This document shows positions 12,501-22,923 of a stretch of DNA of 64,000 nt, in pieces. Location: NCBI GenBank assembly GCA_027704905.1, contig CM051007.1, positions 22,297,812-22,361,811 of the forward strand, written 5' to 3'. How positions within the stretch are numbered: the stretch's first letter is position 1; each line of letters opens with the position of its first letter. The notes beneath the pieces are model-generated. The model was not told where the DNA came from, searched no databases, and saw nothing but the letters and a program-made list of their open reading frames with translations. The position numbers were made by a program, and so were the translations under genes. Origin of the DNA: Muraenolepis orangiensis. Its lineage: Eukaryota; Chordata; Actinopteri; Gadiformes; Muraenolepididae.

Positions 12501-15495
12501 GTCCTGTCCAGCATGGGTGAGACAGCCGTTCACGTTTAGTGTGGCGACAGCAGATGTCAATGATGAATACCTCGACAAAATCATTGAAATTCAACAGAGC
12601 CAGGTTCAACAGCAACTATTCCGAACAACAACGCTTATCCGATTACGGATAAGCGGGAGAAGATGGATGGATGGATGGATGGACCCATTTATTAATAATA
12701 GAAAAGAGTTAATAAAAAAACTACCATCAATGCTTTGGCTTCTGCCTACCATACACTTTTTCAGCGCTTTGGTCCCCCTTAAGGATGGGCGGTCCAATTT
12801 TGAAAAAACGAAATCATATTTTATTTTATGGGGTTCGGTGATGCGTATGAAACTTGCGGGGTTCAGTACCTCCAAAAAGGTTAAGAACCACTGCATTGGA
12901 CACTTTGTTCATTTAGATTTTGTACAGTATTGTTATAGTATAGTGTTGTCTATAGTGCATAGTGTTATATATATATAGTGTTGCTATAGTTAGTGTAGTA
13001 TAGCATAGTATTGTTGTTATTATTATTCATACTGTGGGAGTGAATAGGAAGTTAGCATTCCATTATACTATAAAAAAAAAATGAATAATCTTAAATCCTG
13101 ACATACGGCGTACAGTGGAACCCCGTCACTAATACTCAGTGACTCAAGAGGAAACGGGCGTGCGGGTAGTTCTGAATTGAGGAAGCGTAGAGCGGGTCCC
13201 CACTCACCACAGGTAGGAGCACCGTGGACTGAAGGCATACGTTCCACACGCATACATGTGCGTGGTGTTGAGAAACTGGAGCACACGGATGAAATTGGGA
13301 CAATCCACCTAAAAAAAAAAAAAATTAACAAGAAAGAAAGAAAGAAATAAAAGAAACATTTGGGAACTCAAGCCAGTTTTAAAACCCCTGCCACGTTATT
13401 ATTACTAAACCGAATTTTCGAGGATCGCAGATAAATCCTATGCTTTCATCCACAGAGCTTTTCCGGGGGATAATGGCCCTAAGGAAAAACTTGTGTTGTT
13501 TTTAAACACGATTTCCAAATACCATGTCCTTGCCCTTCATCGAGCATTGCTCAAGATCCTTTTCCGATGGAGACCAGTCCAGCTGAAAAGAAACAAGGAG
13601 AGATAGGATTTAACAGCTGTTTTACTCTTTTACCCCAACATCAACAAAGCAAATCCAGCATATGGGGGAGCAGATAAACAACATTGTTTTACTTCAAACT
13701 AAATCGTTTCACTCAAACAACACATTCTGACCGCAAAACAGGCAGCTCTCCGATTATCTGCACAATGGACAACACTGAATGTTAGCGAATGGGTTGCAGG
13801 CAGGGAGCGCGTCCTTGAGTCATATATTTTAACCTACCTTACTTCTGATCACAATGGCCTCCCTCTGGCTCACGTCCAGCGACAGCACGGCATTGCGCGC
13901 TCCCACAAACAGAGTGTCTTCGTCCTCGCTCAGCAACAGCGTGGTGGTGTTGCAGATGTCCGGCCTGTAGAAGTGGACAAGGGGCCTCCCGGGGGAACCT
14001 AGCAGGGCACAGAGAAAGACCCATATAATGATCTATAAATTTGATCTTTGATATTTTATTGTATTGTCTACCATTCGGTTTGTGTGTAAGTCAAATTGGT
14101 CCAATGAAATGTCACATTGGGAATTACGAAGAAGTGTGCGAAGAACAAATGAGTCAGTTAGAAGTGAATGAAATTCAATGAGCATATTCTGGTCGACTGG
14201 GCCTGCCTCTGTATACAGACAATTTGAGACCATTCCCGGCTCATTTCTTACCAATCAGTGCATCTATTCCCTGATTGGTTTGGGGTATCCATCTTGCCTG
14301 TCAATCACAGGTGTGTGAACTCAATGGAAGCTAATAGTTGGGGGGGGGGGGGGGGGGGGGGTGTTTGACATCATTCAGAACCATGGATAGCAGCAATTTG
14401 CACATGGGTGTAAAACATACCTCAAAACGGATTTTCAAGTGTTCCAAGCATTCAAAATATGGTTAATAATGCTAAACAATGTTCACCATCAAGTCTTGGT
14501 ATGTTACTTAACTTTAGTCCTGGCTGAAAACAGACCAAACTCGGTGCCAGAAGTTTTGGAAAGACAAAGTGTGCCAAGATGTGAACAAATATATGCTATA
14601 TGAAAAAAAAGGAAAATAATCCTAAACCTTGCCACCAACAAGTGTTGCACACCAAAGCTGGCCGTCTCCTTATTATCTCGACACCTGAATGAGGTCTTTC
14701 AGTTAGTTGTGTACTGTCAAGTACACATCCTGTGTACAGTATAACTCTGTAAGATAAATTAAGATAGGCTACAACTTAAGAAAGTTATTAAAATAATTGT
14801 ACTTTGCTTATTTGTAAAGCTAATTCACTCTCCTATTCATTTTGCCGATGAACAGCTGGTTGTTCGGATTATAAAAAAAGAGCCCTTTAGCAATTTACCT
14901 TGTTGCACTAGCACAATCATGTATACCTTTTTGTGGGTTTTAATTAAATGTATATAGTTCCGCGTTATTTACGTAAATCATTTTTGCCTCCAAAATAATC
15001 TCAACCACAATGTCCTTGTCGTAGGAGGCAGAAATGGGATATCAGACAAGACTGTAGATATAGTGATGGACCTGGACCTTTCATTCTGGCTAACGGCGCC
15101 AGCATTCAGATTAGCTTTTGCAGCTCTTTAGGGAAACCGCTATGTATGGATTATTATATTTTTTTCTGACTGAGCATTCCAAGTATTGAGTATTATTTAA
15201 AAATAAAAATAAATGGATATTCCTGGAGTCCTTTTCTAGATGTTTTTTTTTGTAGGGATTGTATTAATATGTGCATTAGATATATACTAGTCGACGTGTT
15301 GGAAGATGTGCAAATTACTTTTGTGGAAGATTCCCTTTTGTGGAATTGTCCAATTAAAAAGGAAAACACTAAACCAGTAACATCTACCACCCACTTACCT
15401 TTGGGAAAGGAGATCCGAGGAGTCAGCTGTGGAGAACACTGGCTCAGCATGGCCAAAAACACCATCGGGAGCAACGCAATGACTTGTTGTGCCAT
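4974..15495 (-). CDS. Class 4 semaphorin (SEMA4 family, closest in feel to SEMA4A), 14 coding exons
   Basis: Exons on the minus strand: 15495-15399, 13998-13838, 13582-13523, 13308-13208, 11246-11141, 10821-10699, 10345-10218, 9833-9652, 9308-9164, 8610-8421, 7502-7387, 6871-6708, 6454-6357, 5773-4974. Together they give about 822 residues. Order: signal peptide (MAQQVIALLPMVFLAML), sema domain (about 33-480, with NTTHMYACGTYAFSP, VYFFF-like IYFFFSEVG, GIFTSQW, LHKAV), PSI domain (NCSFYPSCAQCVLARDPFCGW), one Ig-like domain with cysteines near 572 and 618, a Ser/Thr/Ala-rich stalk, a transmembrane helix near 728-750, and a ~70-residue tail with NGQA repeats. Class 4 semaphorins are transmembrane ligands of plexins in axon guidance and immunity. 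All junction phases agree except 13208/11246 (two bases excess). The start at 15495 has GAGGATGG context. The SEMA4A assignment rests on the PSI/Ig wording and is uncertain; sema4 is firm. Confidence 0.88.
5990..6310. mobile_element. Probable non-autonomous DNA transposon fragment in the PSI-Ig intron region
   Basis: This intronic segment contains AGGAACTA-type sequence near 5970-5995 and, inverted, GGAACTAGGAACC-type sequence near 6250-6265, then a TGTGGTGGAAACAC end. The pattern resembles dispersed fish DNA elements. Boundaries and superfamily are uncertain. Confidence 0.35.
6508..6541. repeat. (TA)n microsatellite in semaphorin intron
   Basis: An uninterrupted run of TA dinucleotides, about 34 bases, lies about 54 bases upstream (transcript sense) of the acceptor of the exon at 6454-6357. 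Confidence 0.9.
7635..8420 (-). repeat. 43-44 bp minisatellite (about 18 copies) derived from a sema4 exon end plus splice donor
   Basis: Each unit, in transcript sense, holds a copy of the last ~30 coding bases of the exon at 8610-8421 (encoding DYTILFLLT), the junction ACAG|gtagat and a few intron bases. It repeats head to tail straight after the real donor. Units nearest the exon are 43 bp and match it almost exactly. Units further away are mostly 44 bp with a CTCTATAGTTAGCTACC variant. The exon end is therefore unit zero of the array. Nearly all units keep a GGTAG core, so the intron offers about 18 decoy donors. Reading past the true donor meets TAA two codons later. Confidence 0.93.
9405..9560 (-). 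repeat. Dispersed repeat (same family as 31855-31990)
   Basis: Reverse complement of this segment begins with TAGATTAGATTGTATTTTCA and shares with 31855-31990 the blocks TGCACAGTACA-like, GCATCTAACC, GTGCAAATGTTGCAG and AGTCTACTAAAA. Two copies in opposite orientation identify an interspersed element, probably the 3' part of a LINE or SINE. It is intronic in sema4. Confidence 0.6.
11592..12893 (+). mobile_element. hAT-superfamily DNA transposon, internally deleted and rearranged, in sema4 intron
   Basis: Terminal inverted repeats CAGTGGTTCTTAACCT and AGGTTAAGAACCACTG are flanked by an 8-bp duplication, CATTAGAC (11584-11591) against CATTGGAC (12894-12901), one mismatch. An 8-bp duplication is the hAT signature. 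The right half (about 12300-12620, plus strand) encodes the C-terminal part of a ZBED5/SCAND3-like hAT transposase in shifted frames (KIEDVSGI, PGELKQAIAMHLDELA, DGYFPTRE, QPFTFSVATADVNDEYLD). The N-terminal part is missing and a long internal inverted duplication takes its place. The element is dead: stops and frameshifts, no BED finger. It lies between sema4 exons at 13308-13208 and 11246-11141. Confidence 0.88.
11765..12245. repeat. Imperfect inverted repeat (arms ~160 bp) inside the hAT element
   Basis: The left arm (about 11765-11935) and right arm (about 12085-12245) are reverse complements with small differences. Shared blocks include TCCGCGCTTTTAAA, AAGTTACGTAGGTTAAAAGA, ATTATAATACCATAATGTAT and AAGACATAAATGACACAAAC-like sequence. 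The core of about 50 bp is nearly identical. The structure would fold into a long hairpin and looks like an inverted internal duplication. Confidence 0.85.
13010..13065 (+). repeat. Dispersed repeat, diverged copy 1 of 4
   Basis: It contains ATTCATACTGTGGGAGTGAATAGG-type sequence and AGCATTCCATTATAC, diverged from the copies at about 38600, 41285 and 44120, which share GGGAATGGGGAGTAA and CCATTGTACTTGTTGCA. Likely a LINE or SINE 3' end. Confidence 0.45.
14340..14361. repeat. Homopolymer run (G)22 in sema4 first coding intron
   Basis: An uninterrupted G-run of 22 bases. Strong potential for quadruplex formation on the plus strand. Confidence 0.9.
14435..14612 (+). repeat. Dispersed repeat, copy A
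   Basis: It shares AAGTGTTCCA, GGTTAATAATGCTAAA-like, ATGTTCACCATCAA, CTTTAGTCCTGGCT and ATGCTATATGAA blocks with 17520-17705 in the same orientation. The two are diverged copies of an unidentified interspersed element about 175 bp long. Confidence 0.65.
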
Positions 15496-16953
15496 CCTCG
15501 AGAAACACTCGGCCTCAGCAGAAGAACACGGTGGCCGTTCACCCCTCGCCTGCAGTGTCAAAGACTTGTCCGGTGAGGATCCAGCCACAGTAAGAGCCCC
15601 CTGTTTCGTCCTTTGCAGTCAACAGTCATTGTATCTGTGTGTGTGTGGGGGGGGGGGATTAGAAATGGAAATGAGATATTGACAAATGTGATAATGGAGG
15701 CACTCTTCCAAGGCCAGAGGTTCTGGAAGTCACAAAAACATTACATCGTAATTAATGCAACATTTGACTTCATGTTCAGTTAAATTTGGGGTACCAGGTT
15801 TCATGGCTTAGTCCCAGTCTCACAGGCCCATGGATAGTCAGGCATTTCAAGCATGCCCATTTAGCATTCAGCCTGCGCCACAAAAGGTGCAGACACAGCT
15901 CTGAATGTCCACCAAGAGGGCTCCAATAAGACATTGTCACCAGAGGTGACTCTACTTTATACATTAACATAAGAACACCTTTTTATTGTAGAAAAAAATA
16001 TATATACCATTGTGGACACATTCTGTGTCCGTCTATGTATGTCTTATGTATAATTGTAATTAGCTCCCTTTATCCAAGTATGGTGCAAAAAGACTGTTAG
16101 TCTCTCAACTAGCTATTGGGCAATCTTATTAATGATTTCCAAATGCTTAGAAATTAGTTCCATGGATTGAAAATAACCCGGGGGTTAAACAAACCACTGA
16201 AATATGTCGACTTGCAAAACAGATGATAAAATACGAAAATATAATGCCGTTCCTTAAGTGTAGAGCCGAAAAGTGCATAACATTAAATTGTGTTCCCCCC
16301 CAAAAAACGGTATGAGTGTGTACTGGATCATTATGAAACAATATAAAAACAACGCCAACGCAGTTCACACATAATTATTCCAACTATAAAAAAGGACGCC
16401 AGTGTCAACAGTGCATTGGATTACAATACAACCACTACAGAATTCAACATCCAGTTAACGGGACATCGCCAAATGTGCTTCGTCTGTGTGGGTTGGAACA
16501 CATGCACGTTTACTTTCGCAATGGGTGGTCGCGTTATGTCAAACTACTACTACGTGGGTCTGGAGAACTGCTGTTCACTTACCGTGTTGTTTAAAAGAAG
16601 CGTGTGCGGACTACGGGGTCTACAGCGGTGGTTACGAAGCCTGTAAACGACTTGCAACGTTTTTGCGTTTGGGTGTGACTTCCAGTGACTTGGTCTTCAT
16701 CTACTCGCATCTGTGGCTCCGTGTTTAAAGCGCTGAGATAACGGCGACAGATAACGTGCTAAAGTACGCTACACTACACTACACTACACTACATGTTACG
16801 CTTTTTTCATCACGTTCTCCCAGGAACAAAACGAGGAATCCCTGCTTCCTCCCATGAGCAACAATTGTCATCAACTGCCCGCATGCGCCCCCTACCGGCA
16901 GTGATGAGAAGTAGCAGACCTACAATAGCAGACCTTTTCATAATTTAGTTTTG

Positions 16954-16956
<3 letters not shown>

Positions 16957-16989
<33 letters not shown>

Positions 16990-17008
16990 CTCTCTCGCTC
17001 ATCTCTCT

Positions 17009-17083
<75 letters not shown>
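16957..17083. repeat. (CT)n microsatellite
   Basis: Long, slightly interrupted CT tract followed directly by a short TA run. Confidence 0.92.
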
Positions 17084-17096
<13 letters not shown>

Positions 17097-17159
17097 AAAC
17101 ATGTTGCACTATTGTATACTTTTAAACCTTATATTGACTCCTACTTTGTATTGTGACTG

Positions 17160-17194
17160 TTGCACAACAATTTCCCTTGGGATAAATACAGTTA

Positions 17195-17255
<61 letters not shown>
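17160..17255 (+). repeat. LINE/SINE 3' end with (TATC)n tail
   Basis: TTGCACAACAATTTCCCTTGGGATAAATACAGTTAT-type sequence, typical of fish retroposon 3' ends, leads directly into about 15 copies of TATC. A related TTTCCCTCGGGATAAATCA segment is at about 32480-32505. Confidence 0.7.
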
Positions 17256-17256
<1 letters not shown>

Positions 17257-17519
17257 CTTAATGTCATCAGTTAAGACAGGACCGAAATAAAATAAGACAT
17301 AGCAGGCCATGAACATTGTTTATAATACAATACACCAATACCATACAATATTTGTTAAGTCCTCCAAGGTAAATTGGATCCATGTATTTAACCAACAATC
17401 AGCCATGATTTGTTGAGCATGTCACATACTCACATAGATGCTGGACAGGCAAATTGCAGTGCATTTTGTTAAGATATACGATGTAGGCCTACTTTATTGA
17501 TCCCAGATGGAATGCATTT

Positions 17520-17705
17520 TTGGAACACTTGCAAGTGTTCCATGCGTTGGTAATAATATGGTAAATAATGCTAAATAATGTTCACCATCAATTGATGTTA
17601 CTTCACTTTAGTCCTGGCTCCAAACAGACCAACCTCAATTCCAGAGCTTTGGGGAAGACAAAGTGCGCTAGAATGTGAATACATACGCTATATGAAATAT
17701 ATATG
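17520..17705 (+). repeat. Dispersed repeat, copy B
   Basis: Same orientation and same block order as 14435-14612; see that entry. Starts with a small ACTTGCAAGT palindrome. Confidence 0.65.
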
Positions 17706-17758
17706 AAGCCCGTTTTTAAGGCTATATCTAGCCTGAGCAGAATACACAATGCACACTC

Positions 17759-17810
17759 ACTCCTCACTCTCTCACTCTCTCCTCTCCTCCTCATCTCCTC
17801 TCTCTCCTCA

Positions 17811-17852
<42 letters not shown>

Positions 17853-17857
17853 CTCCT

Positions 17858-17912
<55 letters not shown>
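17759..17912. repeat. (CT)n microsatellite, interrupted
   Basis: CT tract about 150 bases long, interrupted by CTCC blocks. Confidence 0.9.
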
Positions 17913-17913
<1 letters not shown>

Positions 17914-18551
17914 ATTGTCTGTGACACATCCCTGCGTTGGTTTAATTGGTTGATCATCAATGGTCGTACATGTAATGGATACTCGTGGATACACGCGTTG
18001 TCAAAAACGTTAAAAGATTAGATCGCCTACTCCTATCTGATTTGCCTAACTGGTGAGCAGTACTAGCCTACAGCCAGACAAAACAAATGGATTTTCTTAC
18101 TTTTTCGTCCGAACTTGATGCGGTTGCAAGGTTGAGCGTGTGAATCGATGTTCGCAGTCTCGGTCCGTTATTGAGTCCTCCTTAAAGTCTCGTCAAAATC
18201 CCATTAATTCGTTGGGTTTCCGTTCTACAATCGCGTTTGTAGTTGCAACAAGGCTGTTTGCTCAAATAAAATGCGTATAGTAAACGCCCATTCTTATTCA
18301 CATTCAACTTCTGCAACTACAACCACGACAAGAATATGTCATTGGTGTTGTTCTTCTGCGCAGCAGAGAAATGAGCAGGTCGCTAATAAGAGAAAAGAAG
18401 ATTTGAAAGGCTTAGCAGCGACGTCAACGGAGCCCTGAGCACAGCGCAACCTCCCTAACCCCACCGCCTCCTGGGGGATGATGAGTGACGCTGACAGCGG
18501 CCTGCAGCCCGTGGAACACGTGCTCTCTATAGGCGTCTGAGGGATGGGACC

Positions 18552-18593
18552 AGAGCCATAGAGAGATATCTCTATGTATATCTCTATATGGCT
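18552..18593. repeat. Short inverted repeat
   Basis: GAGCCATAGAGAGATAT and its near reverse complement ATATCTCTATATGGCTC (16 of 17 pair) enclose an 8-base loop. Too short for a microRNA precursor. Confidence 0.6.
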
Positions 18594-19410
18594 CTTGATG
18601 GGGCTAGTTTTAATTAATGTTATGATTAAGTCACGTCATAATGGATCAGCTATTGGGAGGTAGCTGACCCCTGACCCCCTACCTGGTTCAGTTCATAAAA
18701 TAGCACATTTGGCTCTTTTGTATTTTTAATATGAATAAATAAATAGAATGCTACAGTTCTACTTTGTCAACAAATATTACATTGAAAAAGCTGAAGGTAA
18801 CCCCCAATTTTTTATGTTGACACACAAATTCCACACATTGAGTCGGCTTTAGGTGGCAGTTACAATCTGCAACACTCTGCATTGTTTGGTAGTGACGACT
18901 CATTTGGAACCAATCCGACAGTTCTTCTTTATCAATGGCGGGCCTAACGCGATGCAATATCAACCTCATGAGAACCATTTCCATTCCAGATGGGATTTAC
19001 TGCTGTGAGCTTGAATGATCTGCAGCTGGTGGTCATGTTCCAGGAGCACTGCAGATTCACACACGGTCCAGATCCATATCAGGACAAGGCTTTGAAGCAG
19101 TGCATCAATAGTGGTTGTTATTTCTTGTTTTATAATCTAGGTTGTTCTCTACATTCTATCCATCCATCCATTTCCATATTCCATATTGGTTAAGCAAACA
19201 ATAGGGTGGAATAAAGATATATTTTAACAATAATGTTGCGGTACCACTACAAAAACTGTGTAGTCTGCAGAAACACTTGATATTTCTTGTTTAATTCTAT
19301 AATATAAGTGATAAACACGTCCAAGTGAGGTTGACCATTCTTATTTAAAATATATTGATAATAATTGTACTACTACTTCTACTACTACTACTACTACTAC
19401 TATAATACTA

Positions 19411-19443
<33 letters not shown>

Positions 19444-19668
19444 GTTTTAATGTTCAGGGATGAGAAATACAAACAGGTAAACGCATTACTGTGGACTGTA
19501 AACAATCCGACATATATATCAATATGCCTTTATGTACTTAACATGTAGTAGACCTATTTAACTTATTTCCTGTCGACAAATCTCCACGGAAATGCATAAA
19601 CTTTTGTTGTGAAAGATGTGGCGACCGGAATTGCGTACTGCCGTAAAGTCGAAGTGTCGTAGTTCAGG

Positions 19669-19677
19669 CTATATAAA
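19669..19677 (+). promoter_or_regulatory. TATA box of the snoRNA host gene
   Basis: CTATATAAA stands 30 bases before a C followed by a pyrimidine-rich tract (CTTCTTGTCT at 19700). This spacing is ideal for a TATA-positioned start, and the C plus pyrimidine tract is the 5'TOP initiator typical of ribosomal-protein and snoRNA host genes. Confidence 0.7.
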
Positions 19678-20514
19678 CTACACCGACTTACAGGAAGTTC
19701 TTCTTGTCTGCGTTGGCTCTTCTGAAGTGACTGAGCAACGGTGAGCGGCGTGTTAATTGTTAATCTTCGAACTGTATATCGTGTTTTTAAACTACAATGC
19801 GTGTAACCAGATCTCAATTATGTATATTGTTGCGATCACTGTAGGATTATTTTTTTTTCTCCAGCATTTAGCAGTGGTGTCCATCTCCACAGACTAATCA
19901 CCACGTGGTCAGTCGTAAACTGGGTTTAGTTACATAGTCTAGTTGTGATGACGTAGTTGCTGAAACGCCGAATTGAATATGAATTGAATATGTTGTACTG
20001 CAACAACACATTATCCACCTTTTTTATATTGTAATCGTACTATTTTGATCAATCATGCTGCAATGGCCGTCTACTAATGGCCATACTGAGTCCCTATGTC
20101 ACTGATTTGTATGTCTAACATGGCTGCATGGATGTTATGCAGTTTTTAGTAGACATTTTACACTACTATTGATCTTTCGTACATATTAGTAAGTTATACT
20201 GTCGCATACGTGTGCTGCAGGTTATTATGGGGTGCCATCTCAGTTCGGAAGTGTCCATGCCCATGGGTAACTTCCTTGACTGCCATGGCTAGAAAGACTT
20301 CAGGTTTAGCTTTCACTACGGCACGTTAATTGCGGTACGGTGACAATGAGGCCTGACACACTCCACACAAGTATTGCGATTATTGGAACAATATTTGACC
20401 TGCAATACTTATAAACCGGTACTTTATCTTTTCAGAATAGTGTATCACTTTCAACGATGATTCCCAGAAGTTTGAGAAAATGGAATGTAAGTATTTTGAC
20501 ACCTTGTTGGCTGT

Positions 20515-20663
20515 ACTCTCTGTAGATGGGTTTGCGTGCCGAGTTCAAGTTGGGCCTTGATTCAGTGGGCTTATCTGATGCTGCTGTGCATAGACTAATG
20601 CAATCTCCTGCAACCCACTGCTGTGTCAAGAAACAGCAGTGTTACTAAGAAGATTTTACAATG
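20515..20663 (+). ncRNA. Candidate H/ACA snoRNA in host intron 3
   Basis: The 5' hairpin is closed by AGAT/ATCT (20524-20527 with 20573-20576). An H box AGACTA (20592-20597, AnAnnA) follows. The 3' hairpin has a perfect 9-bp stem, CACTGCTGT/ACAGCAGTG (20616-20624 with 20633-20641), and a lower AATCT/AGATT stem that leaves a pocket. ACA sits at 20658-20660, three bases from the end. The order hairpin-H-hairpin-ACA fits the class. The rRNA target is not determined. Confidence 0.55.
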
Positions 20664-20868
20664 AAATCCTTGGATCGTGTGCCTGCTAATGCAGCTAAGA
20701 TTGAATAATTTACCTACTGCTGTGCCTTCTTCCATTGCTGAATTTAGGGCCCTGTGCATTGTGTCCCCCGCAATGGTGAGGTTTCGTTGTACAATGACCA
20801 AAAAGGGACTTTGATGCTTGAAGCCACCACCGTGGTAAGTTTCATCAACTATGTCGACTAATGTAGTT

Positions 20869-20942
20869 TGTGTCGTGATGATGAACTGAAATAGTTCAAC
20901 TGCTCTGAATTCCTGAATGATTCTTATTTCTCTGAACGGCAT
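20869..20942 (+). ncRNA. C/D box snoRNA in host intron 4
   Basis: Box C GTGATGA at 20875-20881, box D CTGA at 20932-20935, D' CTGA at 20905-20908 and a C'-like TGAATGA at 20914-20920. Flanks GTGTCGT and ACGGCAT pair with one G-U to form the terminal stem. The antisense element before D' (AGTTCAACTGCT) is, from memory, complementary over about 11 nt to the conserved 28S segment AGCAGUUGAAC. That would make it a 28S 2'-O-methylation guide. A decayed copy lies at 21720-21778. Confidence 0.72.
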
Positions 20943-21507
20943 GAATGAAATGTAGTCTTTATATATTTGAGAAATGTGTCTGATTCGCTTTTTCTTTCGG
21001 CAGGTGACGTCATGAAACGTGGAGGGAACCAACTCTAAGTCTTTCAGATTGCTCGTGTTGATTTCCAGGAGTTGCATGGTAATTGCGGCATACTAAATAT
21101 TTTACAAGTAGTTGTATACCTAAATGATATTATGGTAGACGTTATTGTATTATAGTCTCTGTACTGAGGCCTATCCCGATGGACTCTTGACAATAGATCC
21201 GTGTCGTTGGAAATGCCTCAAAGAATAAAGCTGTGGTTTGCTTTACCCATGTGGTGACTTTTATTTACCAGGTGGGATAAAACTACAGAACAATAGAACT
21301 ATAATTGACCAAGTGGGATAAATAGACTAATGGTGACTTATGGCACCCATTGCCATTTGTGGTCCATTTATTTTATATTAGACTTGCTGCTGTGTATTTA
21401 ATTCTGCCTTCCATTTTCTTTTAGGGCTACTGGCACATGGGGAAACGGTGGCAGTCCCCCAATGGTACAGGTGAGCTAAGACACTCAATTAGGCTGTTAA
21501 CCAGAAA

Positions 21508-21644
21508 AGCGCTGCTAGTATCTGCATCCAGTTGTTTCTCAAACTGGTATGTTCATAAGTCAGTGCAAGAACAATGCAGTGTTTGGCATCGTTGGGCTCT
21601 TTGCTCCATGTGCTTAAGAGCCCTGGTAAATTACTGTGACACTG
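21508..21644 (+). ncRNA. H/ACA snoRNA, tandem copy 1
   Basis: The 5' hairpin is closed by GCGCTG/CAGTGC, with an inner CCAGTT/AACTGG stem. H box AGAACA follows. The 3' hairpin has a perfect 8-bp GGGCTCTT/AAGAGCCC stem and a lower CAGT/ACTG stem. ACA at 21639-21641 is followed by three bases. About 137 nt, the normal size. Relative to copy 2, the one change in the closing stem turns A-U into G-U, so pairing survives. Confidence 0.8.
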
Positions 21645-21719
21645 AATCTATGTATCTTTACAACTCTTTCGTAACTTGTTCTAAAAAAAAAAAAAGATGG
21701 CAAGATATTGTCTATGATA

Positions 21720-21778
21720 TTTTCTGTTTCATGGTGGTGATTGGATGAAATTGTAAATGACTTTCTCTGAATGGCATG
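21720..21778 (+). pseudogene. Degenerate C/D snoRNA copy
   Basis: This is the duplicate of 20869-20942: its 3' end (TCTCTGAATGGCATGAATGAAATG region) aligns with the first copy. Box C has decayed to GTGATTG, D' is lost, and the 5' flank no longer pairs cleanly with the 3' flank. Confidence 0.55.
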
Positions 21779-22346
21779 AATGAAATGTTCTTCTTCATAT
21801 ACTTAACATGTATTTTGTTCTGCAGGTGACTGGCCGTATCATGAACCGTGGAGGGAACCAACTCTATTAAAATGGCTCGTGTTGACTTCCAGGAGTTGCA
21901 TGGTAATTGTGGCATACTAAATATTTTAAAAGTGGTTGTATACCTAAATGATATTATGGTAGACGTTATTGTATTATAGTCTCTGTACTGAGGCCTATCC
22001 CGATGGACTCTTGACAATAGATCCGTGTCGTTGGAAATGCCTCAAAGAATAAAGCTGTGGTTTGCTTTACCCATGTGGTGACTTTTATTTACCAGGTGGG
22101 ATAAAACTGCTCAACAATGAAGCTATAATTTACCAAGTGGGATAAAACTACTGAGTAGACTATTGGTGACTTATGGCTTCCTTTGCAATTTGTCCACGTT
22201 AAAGTTTTTATATCGGACTTGTGCTGCTTGTATATATAATGCTACCTTTCATTTGCGTTTAGGGTTCCTGGCACATGGGAAACGGTGGCAGTCCCCTAAT
22301 TGTACAGGTAAGCTAAGGCACTTAATTCTGCTCACTTTCAAAGAGA

Positions 22347-22483
22347 AGCACTGCTAGTATCTGCATCCAGTTGTTTCTCAAACTGGTATGTTCATAAGTC
22401 AGTGCAAGAACAATGCAGTGTTTGGCATCGTTGGGCTCTTTGCTCCATGTGCTTAAGAGCCCTGGTAAATTACTGTGACACTG
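22347..22483 (+). ncRNA. H/ACA snoRNA, tandem copy 2
   Basis: Almost identical to 21508-21644, about 839 bp further on. Closing stem GCACTG/CAGTGC is perfect here. H box AGAACA, 8-bp GGGCTCTT/AAGAGCCC stem and ACA at 22478-22480 are all kept. Confidence 0.8.
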
Positions 22484-22923
22484 AATCTATGTATCGTAAT
22501 GACTTTTTTGTTATATGATATGGTCAAATATGATATTTTGCCTTGCAATTAAGGAGAACTTTGCTATATGTTGGCTGGCTGTCGCATAATTTAACTTTGC
22601 AAGAGTCTTTAACTTTTATGAGAGAAACTCGACAGGTGGCATCGTTGGTCTCCTGGCTGCTTGTGTTTAGGGTCCTGGTTTACATGTTGATACAAACCAT
22701 GTGCGCAGATATGGAAATGTTTTATATTGGTTGTTTGACTCTTCCGCTTGATCAACAGGTGTTGCCGTGGCAGCCAGGGCTCTCAGTCGTCTGGGTGGAA
22801 AGAAACTGAAAGTGACCGCCATTTAGGTACTTATCCAGATTCAAATGTCGCTCTTCACTGCACATATTGTAATTATGCCTTTTTGTAGTTTAAACTACAT
22901 GAATTGTATACAATACTTTATAT

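Larger units (their letters stand above)
15500..19690. other. Intergenic stretch between the divergent sema4 and snoRNA host genes
   Basis: No coding exon was recognised. It holds (CT)n tracts at 16957-17083 and 17759-17912, a (TATC)n tract at 17195-17255, repeat copy B at 17520-17705 and an imperfect hairpin at 18552-18593. The 18390-18530 segment is GC-richer than its surroundings and could hold the sema4 promoter and noncoding first exon, but no splice donor was assigned. Confidence 0.4.

Noticed and set aside
12448..12978. 176-residue plus-strand frame as a host gene
   Set aside because: It is the C-terminal end of a dead hAT transposase bounded by inverted repeats and a target duplication.
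19934..20100. Possible C/D snoRNA in the first host intron (GTGATGA near 19947, CTGA near 20088, ACATAG/CTATGT ends)
   Set aside because: About 165 nt between boxes is too long for a C/D snoRNA and no D'/C' pair is convincing.
20370..20411. AGTATTGC/GCAATACT hairpin in host intron 2 as an H/ACA RNA
   Set aside because: A perfect 8-bp stem, but no H box or ACA at the right distance.
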